Position numbers and translations under genes: made by a program. The notes beneath the pieces were generated by a model, which searched no databases, had not been told where the DNA came from, and saw only the letters and a program-made list of their open reading frames with translations. DNA of 6,555 nucleotides from Actinomycetes bacterium. GTDB lineage: Bacteria; Actinomycetota; Acidimicrobiia; Acidimicrobiales; RAAP-2. Positions 1-4,317 of the stretch are shown one piece after another; position 1 is the stretch's first letter; every line of letters begins with the position of its first letter. The stretch covers positions 1 through 6,555 of the forward strand of contig JAJZSX010000141.1 in NCBI GenBank assembly GCA_021849435.1. The letters run 5' to 3'.

Positions 1-78
1 CGCGTCGACCAGGGTCGTCTTTCCGTGGTCGACGTGGGCGATGATGGCGATGTTTCGTAACGAGGTGCGTAGTGACAT
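1..78 (-). CDS. typA: TypA/BipA ribosome-associated GTPase, N-terminal fragment (gene continues beyond the left edge)
   Basis: Only the first 26 codons are in the window. They carry the G1/P-loop of a translational GTPase: [13 protein letters not shown] at residues 11-23, with Lys20 and Thr21 as the nucleotide-binding residues. The wording '[18 protein letters not shown]' is that of TypA/BipA. LepA normally has 'IIAHIDHGKSTL', EF-G 'HIDAGKTT' and EF-Tu '[12 protein letters not shown]'. TypA is a GTPase that binds the ribosome and helps 50S assembly and growth under stress (family knowledge). The ATG at 78 is the only sensible start, because the frame upstream reads GTC, TCA, GGT, CGT and then a TAG stop at 91-93. 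No purine-rich ribosome-binding site precedes it. The gene starts 38 bases after the stop of the preceding minus-strand gene, so it may be co-transcribed with that pair or have a short-leader promoter in the gap. Confidence 0.9.
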   Translation of the reverse strand, partial: MSLRTSLRNIAIIAHVDHGKTTLVDA

Positions 79-116
79 GACTGAACCACGCTAGTAGGCG
101 GCGCCCTGTGGTCATG

Positions 117-923
117 CTAGGCGGCCAAGCGGTCTCCGGGACAACTGAGGACGATAGCGGCGCGCACCAGGTCGCGGGCGCCGGCTCGGACGTTGGCGTC
201 GGTGCCGTCGACCGCGAGGATCACCCCCGCATCGGGCCATACCCCGACGTATCGACGAGGTGCGCGCCCCTCGGGTTCGGCGAAGGTCGCGGCCGCCAGG
301 TCGGCGCGCAGCCCGGGCCCGGCGCTGCGTCGTGGCACGCCGCCGCGCAGGCGCACGACCACGTCGCCGCGTCCGATGATGAGGTCTCGACGGGCGCGCA
401 ACGTGGCCCGCGCCCGCTCGACGTCGTAGTACGCGTCGGCGCTGGCGACGGCCCAGTCGGTGGCGAGACTCGACGCGACGTCAGTGAGGGCCCCGGCCCA
501 GTCGACGGCGCCGGCTTGGACGAGCGCTAACTCGGCGGGGTGACGGTTCGCGAGCCACGCGCCGAGTGAGCCCGACCGCTGGCTACCGGTGGCCGCGCGG
601 CTGAGCAGGTCGTCGATCTCGTCGCGCGTCGCGTCGCGCAGCGTCGCGGCGCGCGAGTTCGCCACGCGTCGAAGCGCGCCGTTGCCAAGGATCCGCCGCG
701 CGGCCGTCGGCGACCAGGAGAAGGGGGTCGCGGGCCGCCCGCCGCGCTCGACCAGCCACGCGTCGATCCGACGATGGCGGTCGGTCGCGACGCCGCCCAG
801 TCGTTCGGCGAGGGTGCGCCGGTTCGCGTCGGTGACGTTGTACGTTTCGCCTGGTGCGTCGCCGATGACGCGGGCGAGGGCGTCGGGGGCCATGGCGCGT
901 ACCGTGAGCTCGGGGTTGCTCAT
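117..923 (-). CDS. Hypothetical protein, possible degenerate PD-(D/E)XK-like fold, second gene of a pair
   Basis: This 268-residue soluble protein has no signal peptide or membrane segment. I do not recognise a named family. The N-terminal half (residues 1-125) is rich in Arg, Ala and Asp and looks helical, with a segment FSWSPTAARRILG at 68-80. The C-terminal half has the look of a conserved core: ADAYYDVERARATLRARRDL (162-181), then IIG, a strand VVVRLRGG (188-195), GPGLRADLAAATFA (202-215) and YVGVWPDAGVILAVDG (225-240). The 'RRDLIIG...VVVRLRGGVP' stretch resembles 'VIDLVIG...VLVDVTTSP' of its neighbour, which suggests the same fold with the catalytic residues replaced. Its ATG overlaps the neighbour's TGA as ATGA (920-923), so translational coupling is likely. 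No Shine-Dalgarno sequence is visible, which fits coupling. It ends 38 bases before typA. The reading frame is secure; the fold is an inference. Confidence 0.85.
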   Translation of the reverse strand: MSNPELTVRAMAPDALARVIGDAPGETYNVTDANRRTLAERLGGVATDRHRRIDAWLVERGGRPATPFSWSPTAARRILGNGALRRVANSRAATLRDATRDEIDDLLSRAATGSQRSGSLGAWLANRHPAELALVQAGAVDWAGALTDVASSLATDWAVASADAYYDVERARATLRARRDLIIGRGDVVVRLRGGVPRRSAGPGLRADLAAATFAEPEGRAPRRYVGVWPDAGVILAVDGTDANVRAGARDLVRAAIVLSCPGDRLAA

Positions 924-1702
924 CGGCGCGCCGCCGCCAGCACGTCGTCCAGGGCGGCCCCGAGCACGGTCACGTCCACGTCGTCGCTCGCCAGCTCACC
1001 GGTGGCCGTGGAGAACATCGCGACCCGCCACGGTGTCACCGACGTGCGAAGCGTGTGCACCAGCGCGTGGAAGCGCATCAGGCGTGCGGCGCTCGTGCCG
1101 ATGGGCGAGGTCGTGACGTCCACGAGCACCGTCGACGCGGTGGACTCGGTGCTGGTGCCGATGACCAGGTCGATCACGTCACTCAACACGACCGCACCGC
1201 CAGCCAGGGGTAGCCGCGAACGCAGGGCGGTGTGCACGGACCACGTGGCGGGCACGGGGGTGAGCGCCCGGGTGAGCGTCGCGGCGTGCGCACTGACCTC
1301 GGTGGCGAGTCGGGCTCGCCCGTCGGCGTCGAGGTCGTCGAGGACGCTGCGCAGATCGCGCGACGGCTGGTCAACACCCCAAGCGCGCAGCGCGTCATCA
1401 AAGGCGTCGTCACTACGATGGCCGACCGCGATGAGGCGCACGAGCTCTGCGACGAGCGCGCCGCGAAGCCGGCCGATCGGGGCGCGGGCGATTTCGATCG
1501 CGTCGGCGTGGCGCACGACGTTAGCGGCGGTGATGACGAGCGGCGACGTGCGCGTGAAGCGGTCTCTCACCTCGCCGAGACCGTCCTCGAGAATCGCGCG
1601 AAGACCGCTGGCGGTCTCGGTGTCGCGTGGCGGACGCTCAGCGCGCTCGCCGCGCAACACCTCGAGGATCGAACCGGAGGGAGTGGTCGTCGTCAAGGTC
1701 AC
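920..1702 (-). CDS. PD-(D/E)XK nuclease-fold-like protein lacking the catalytic lysine, first gene of a pair
   Basis: This protein has 260 residues, is cytosolic by composition, and starts at GTG. The C-terminal third has the order expected of a PD-(D/E)XK core: a strand VVLSDVIDLVIG (171-182) with Asp175 and Asp178, a second strand TVLVDVTTSP (191-200), and a helix LMRFHALVHTLRT (208-220) followed by PWRVAMFSTATGEL (224-237). RecB-like members read '(D/E)-x-K' on the second strand. Here it is Asp195-Val-Thr197, so the lysine is missing and nuclease activity is doubtful. An upstream helix IGRLRGALVAELVRLI (76-91) resembles the 'G-x-L-(V)H' helix of RecB-like nucleases. The family assignment is my reading of motifs, not a search result. 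The stop codon overlaps the next gene's ATG (ATGA). A weak AAGAG lies a few bases before the GTG. The frame is open further upstream but offers no good start nearby. The start is 45 bases from the divergent small membrane-peptide gene. Confidence 0.82.
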   Translation of the reverse strand: MTLTTTTPSGSILEVLRGERAERPPRDTETASGLRAILEDGLGEVRDRFTRTSPLVITAANVVRHADAIEIARAPIGRLRGALVAELVRLIAVGHRSDDAFDDALRAWGVDQPSRDLRSVLDDLDADGRARLATEVSAHAATLTRALTPVPATWSVHTALRSRLPLAGGAVVLSDVIDLVIGTSTESTASTVLVDVTTSPIGTSAARLMRFHALVHTLRTSVTPWRVAMFSTATGELASDDVDVTVLGAALDDVLAAARR

Positions 1703-1711
1703 GAACCACTC

Positions 1712-1739
1712 TTGCGCGCACCTGTGACACGCGTTTAAC
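1712..1739 (+). promoter_or_regulatory. Possible promoter for the 33-residue membrane peptide
   Basis: The 45-base gap between two divergent GTG starts contains TTGCGC (1712-1717), a 16-base spacer, and TTTAAC (1734-1739). TTTAAC is the only AT-rich patch in the gap and matches 4 of 6 bases of the -10 consensus. The -35 match is poor (3 of 6). A transcript starting 7-9 bases after the -10 would begin at about the GTG at 1748, giving a leaderless message. That would fit the lack of a Shine-Dalgarno site. On the opposite strand the same patch could serve the gene starting at 1702. Confidence 0.2.
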
Positions 1740-1747
1740 GTGACGCC

Positions 1748-1849
1748 GTGTTCGTCGCCGTGTTCAGCTTCTTCGTCGTCGCCGTCATCGTGCTCAGCGT
1801 GCTCGTCGTGCGTTTCGCGATCCGCCGGGACCGCGAGCGGCGCGGCTAA
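1748..1849 (+). CDS. Small single-pass membrane peptide (33 aa)
   Basis: This short plus-strand frame starts at GTG and ends at TAA. Residues 2-21 are almost entirely Val, Phe, Leu, Ile and Ala (for example VAVIVLSVLVV). Residues 22-33 are a charged tail rich in Arg (RFAIRRDRERRG). This is a single transmembrane helix with a positively charged C-terminal end, which predicts the tail inside the cell and the N-terminus outside. In 32 of 33 sense codons the third base is G or C, a strong coding signal for such GC-rich DNA. The frame opens after a TAA at 1736-1738, so GTG 1748 is the first start; a second GTG lies at codon 5. No ribosome-binding site is visible. It is divergent from the 920-1702 gene and convergent with the coiled-coil gene, sharing CTAA across the two stops. 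The function is unknown; small regulators of membrane complexes often look like this. Confidence 0.6.
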   Translation: MFVAVFSFFVVAVIVLSVLVVRFAIRRDRERRG

Positions 1850-2070
1850 CGATCGAGGCGCGCCTCGAGGTCCTTGATCGCCCGGTCGAGGTCGGCGATG
1901 GCCCGTTCGATAACGGCCAGACGGGCGTTGACGATGGCTTCGACGCGTTCGTCCACGCGTTGGTCGACCTGTTCGCGCAGTCGTGAGTCGAGCGAGTCAA
2001 CGAGGGGCTGGGCGAGCTGCTTGAGGCGGTCGCGCAACTCGTGGGACTTGGGATTCGGCTCGTCGCTCAC
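1846..2070 (-). CDS. Small coiled-coil protein (74 aa)
   Basis: This charged, helix-rich protein has no Cys, no Trp and no glycine. From residue 10 to the end it shows heptad-like spacing of Leu, Val, Ile and Ala between Arg, Asp and Glu, for example REQVDQRVDERVEAIV (32-47) and IADLDRAIKDLEARL (58-72). That predicts a long amphipathic helix or coiled coil. No signal peptide or membrane segment is seen, so it is probably cytosolic and oligomeric. The GTG start at 2070 lies nine bases after the stop of the propeller-glycosidase gene and in the same frame. No Shine-Dalgarno site is visible, so reinitiation from the upstream gene is plausible. Its TAG overlaps the TAA of the opposing membrane-peptide gene. 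I do not recognise a family. Confidence 0.75.
   Translation of the reverse strand: MSDEPNPKSHELRDRLKQLAQPLVDSLDSRLREQVDQRVDERVEAIVNARLAVIERAIADLDRAIKDLEARLDR
1853..1868. repeat. 16-base perfect palindrome at the convergent gene junction
   Basis: TCGAGGCGCGCCTCGA is its own reverse complement. It begins four bases after the TAA of the plus-strand membrane peptide and lies inside the last codons of the minus-strand coiled-coil gene. As RNA it could fold into a 6-base-pair stem with a CGCG tetraloop, in the right place for a terminator of the plus-strand gene. No U-tract follows it. It may also be a chance result of repeated Glu-Ala-Arg-Leu codons. Confidence 0.4.
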
Positions 2071-2079
2071 GCGGCCAGA

Positions 2080-4185
2080 TTACGCCGGTGCGGGCGGGCA
2101 GTAGACGCCGGCGTTGAACTGCAGGGTGTTGAACTCGCCCGACCACGGCGGGTTCAACAGGGTCGACTCCTCGCTCGAGAGGGTCGAGCGCGGCGAGCAG
2201 ACGGCGCTGAAGGCGATGTAGCCGCGGATGTTGCTGCCCGGCGTGCCCAGGACCGGCACGGGACCACCGCCGCCGAAGGCGAGCGCGACGAAGACCGGCA
2301 TCGGCGCGTTCGCCAAGTGGTAGTTGCGATACTCGGACTGCGAGGCGTACACGCCCGCGTTGAGCGAGGGATCCACCGAGGCGATGCCGGTCGACCAGCC
2401 CTTCAGCATGGCCGCCCAGTAACCGGTGTACTGGGCCATCGTGGCGTTGGACGCACCGCCCGGGGCGTCCAGGCCCGAGTGGGAGTCGGGGTAGCCCTCG
2501 GGGTCGAGGATCACCCAGTCGGGCTTGAGACCGACGCCGAGGCTTCGGTACTGGTCGATCTGGGTCGCCACCCAGGCCCCGGCGGTGAAACCGTGCTTGT
2601 AGTAGGTCGCCGGCGCCACGGTCTCACCCGGCAGTGGCCCGCTGATCGTCCAGAACGAGAGCCAGGTGACGCGCTTGTGGGCGTTGTAGATGCTCTGGCC
2701 CATGAGGAAGTCCGGCGAGTTGGCGACACTCGAGGCACTAGTGAAGCCGACCCACGGCGACGCGGTCGTGCCGAGTCCGCCGGTCTCGCTGACGATCGGC
2801 CACCCGTCGAGCACCGACTGGGTCCACTTGCTGAATGGTATGGCGTACACACCCACGCCCTGGGGCGGTGGTGCGTTGATGCCCGCGGCGTAGAGGCTGA
2901 GCGATCCGTTGAGCACCAGGCCGGTGACGACGGTGCCCACCGTGCGAGCCGAACTCCCGGCGGTCACCGACACGTCCGTCGAGGTCCACGGCGCAAAGCC
3001 GCTCGGACTCGTTAAGACGAAGAGGTCCCCCCAGTTGGCGGCCTGTCCCGCGATGGTCACCTGGGTCGGTGTGACGTTCAAGAAGAGCGCGCCGCTGAGC
3101 GGTGGTGAGCCCGACGCGACCGCCGTCACGTTGAGCATGGTCCACGGGAACGTGGGGGTCGGGTTGGCGGTGGTCGTCGTTGGCGCGAGAGACGTGGTGG
3201 TCGTTGAGGTGGTCGTTGAGGTGGCCGCGGCGGAGGCGAAGGCGGTGCTCTGGTTAAAGCTCGTCAGCGGTGCGCTGAACAGCTCGACGGAGCCCATCGG
3301 GTTGAGCGCTGCCACGAAGACGCTCGTCGACGAGGACGACGCGGCGAGCGGTCCGTGCAGCCGAGATCCCCCGGTCAAGCGGGTCACGTCCTGGACCAGC
3401 CAGGTCGTGGGATTCGTTGGGTTGGCCGAGAACACCTGGAGGTCGCCGTTGACCGCGGTAGCGGCGACCGCGGGGATCGGGCCGGGGATGACGACGGGGT
3501 CGCTCGAGGACTTGGCGGCGTGGGCGCTTTGGGTGAGGTTGACCGGTGTGCCCGTCACGTAGGGGACCGGATCGGCACTGCTCCAGGCGAGTGTGATGAC
3601 CTCAATCGTGTTCTGCGCGGTGCGCGCCGCGACCATCGCGCTCTGTCCGGTGACGACGACGTTGGCGAGGCCCGTCGCGAAGATGCTCCCGGTGATCGAG
3701 CTCAGGTCGGTGGCGACGGTGGCGTGCCAGGCCTGGCCGGGGTGGGTGTGTACCCACATCCAGGAGGCTGCGTCGTTCGGGCTCAGCATGATGAGGTGTC
3801 CGTTGGTGTCGACGTAGAGCACGTCGACGGCGCCCGTCGGGTCGATGAAGGGGATCGGGTCGGCGCCCGGCTGCGGCGCGTCCAGGCCGAGCGAGCGGTC
3901 CGCCCATTGATTCGTGCCCGACGTCGTCTGCGTGAGCACCGCGACGTCGTTGCTCGCCGTGCGATACGCGATAGCCCCGATCGTACCGTTACTCGTGCCG
4001 TGGGGTCCCCCGAGCATCGTCGACTTGTTCACCACCGAACTCAAGGACTGCGCGTTCCACGGCAGCGGGCCCGTGCCGTTGTTGAGGAACTCATAGAGCG
4101 GAAGGCCCGACGGACCCGTGCTCGCCGATGGACCAGTCGCACCGCCGATGTGGGCGCCGACGCTGACGAGCCCCGCGCCGAGCAT
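2080..4185 (-). CDS. Exported seven-blade propeller-like protein with C-terminal GH25/DUF1906-like barrel
   Basis: From the first ATG this is 701 residues. Residues 1-18 are hydrophobic and Gly/Ala-rich, the end of an export signal. Residues about 42-434 contain seven repeats, each with an early Trp or Pro-Trp (Trp43, 94, 153, 201, 262, 348, 400), often a D-(V/L)-(T/S) turn such as QDVTRLTGG (265-273), and a closing strand like GDLQVFSA (247-254), GSVELFSA (298-305) or GSLSLYAA (427-434). This pattern fits a beta-propeller. A Thr/Ser-rich insert (about 317-345) sits between the fifth and sixth repeats. Residues about 475-700 look like a TIM-barrel glycosidase: VTWLSFWTI (506-514), PDWVILDPEG (555-564) with the D-x-E pair Asp561/Glu563, SLNAGVYAS (607-615), and a Cys663/Cys696 pair. 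GH25 lysozymes and the related DUF1906 domains carry such a D-x-E on a strand. Wall or polysaccharide cleavage is therefore inferred, not shown. The true start is probably upstream of this ATG (see 4186-4257). Confidence 0.85.
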   Translation of the reverse strand: MLGAGLVSVGAHIGGATGPSASTGPSGLPLYEFLNNGTGPLPWNAQSLSSVVNKSTMLGGPHGTSNGTIGAIAYRTASNDVAVLTQTTSGTNQWADRSLGLDAPQPGADPIPFIDPTGAVDVLYVDTNGHLIMLSPNDAASWMWVHTHPGQAWHATVATDLSSITGSIFATGLANVVVTGQSAMVAARTAQNTIEVITLAWSSADPVPYVTGTPVNLTQSAHAAKSSSDPVVIPGPIPAVAATAVNGDLQVFSANPTNPTTWLVQDVTRLTGGSRLHGPLAASSSSTSVFVAALNPMGSVELFSAPLTSFNQSTAFASAAATSTTTSTTTTSLAPTTTTANPTPTFPWTMLNVTAVASGSPPLSGALFLNVTPTQVTIAGQAANWGDLFVLTSPSGFAPWTSTDVSVTAGSSARTVGTVVTGLVLNGSLSLYAAGINAPPPQGVGVYAIPFSKWTQSVLDGWPIVSETGGLGTTASPWVGFTSASSVANSPDFLMGQSIYNAHKRVTWLSFWTISGPLPGETVAPATYYKHGFTAGAWVATQIDQYRSLGVGLKPDWVILDPEGYPDSHSGLDAPGGASNATMAQYTGYWAAMLKGWSTGIASVDPSLNAGVYASQSEYRNYHLANAPMPVFVALAFGGGGPVPVLGTPGSNIRGYIAFSAVCSPRSTLSSEESTLLNPPWSGEFNTLQFNAGVYCPPAPA
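3199..3222. repeat. Two perfect 12-base tandem copies in the Thr-rich linker
   Basis: GGTCGTTGAGGT is present twice in direct succession (3199-3210 and 3211-3222). On the coding minus strand each copy reads Thr-Ser-Thr-Thr, so the linker can grow or shrink by four residues without a frame change. It lies in the insert between blades five and six of the propeller. Confidence 0.85.
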
Positions 4186-4317
4186 CGCGCCAACGAGGGC
4201 GAGACGTGCCAGGCGCGTGCGACTACGTGCAGCGAGGGTCGTCCGTCGTCTTGTGATGCAGCCAAGTCTACGGGTGAGGTCTCGCTGGATTCCGGCGCCC
4301 CCGATCGACGGGCCTCG
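4186..4317 (-). other. Gap between protease and propeller gene; codes an export-signal-like stretch in frame
   Basis: The 132-base gap has no stop codon in the frame of the downstream gene: the frame is open from the protease's own TAG (4318-4320) to ATG 4185. Reading in that frame gives RRRTTLAARSRTR followed by LARLALVGAMLGAGLVSVGA and then a small-residue region. That is a textbook basic n-region, hydrophobic core and Ala-rich cleavage zone. The annotated ATG falls in the middle of the hydrophobic core. No in-frame ATG, GTG or TTG exists in the gap; the rarer possibilities are ATC at 4255-4257 and CTG at 4210-4212. The signal probably belongs to the propeller protein. Confidence 0.6.
4265..4270 (-). 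promoter_or_regulatory. Possible -10 element (TAGACT) for the propeller gene
   Basis: On the minus strand TAGACT fits the actinobacterial TANNNT pattern (4 of 6 bases of TATAAT). It stands seven bases before the candidate ATC start at 4257. No convincing -35 is found at a 17- or 18-base spacing. If used, it would give a nearly leaderless message for the propeller gene, separate from the protease. Confidence 0.2.

Noticed and set aside
79..116. TACTAG upstream of typA as a -10 promoter element
   Set aside because: It matches only 3 of 6 consensus bases and has no -35 partner. Co-transcription with the upstream pair is equally likely.
774..1727. Long plus-strand open frame opposite the nuclease-fold pair
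   Set aside because: It is Arg/Ser/Ala-rich with no domain-like order and spans the junction of two well-supported minus-strand genes. It is an antisense shadow of GC-rich codons.
2041..3015. Plus-strand open frame of over 300 codons opposite the glycosidase domain
   Set aside because: Its composition is dominated by Arg, Gly, Val and Asp, as expected from antisense of GC-rich coding DNA, with no recognisable motif.
4300..4312. CCCG-ATCGA-CGGG hairpin just after the protease stop as a terminator
   Set aside because: The stem is only four base pairs, with no T-tract on either side; in DNA this GC-rich such stems arise by chance.
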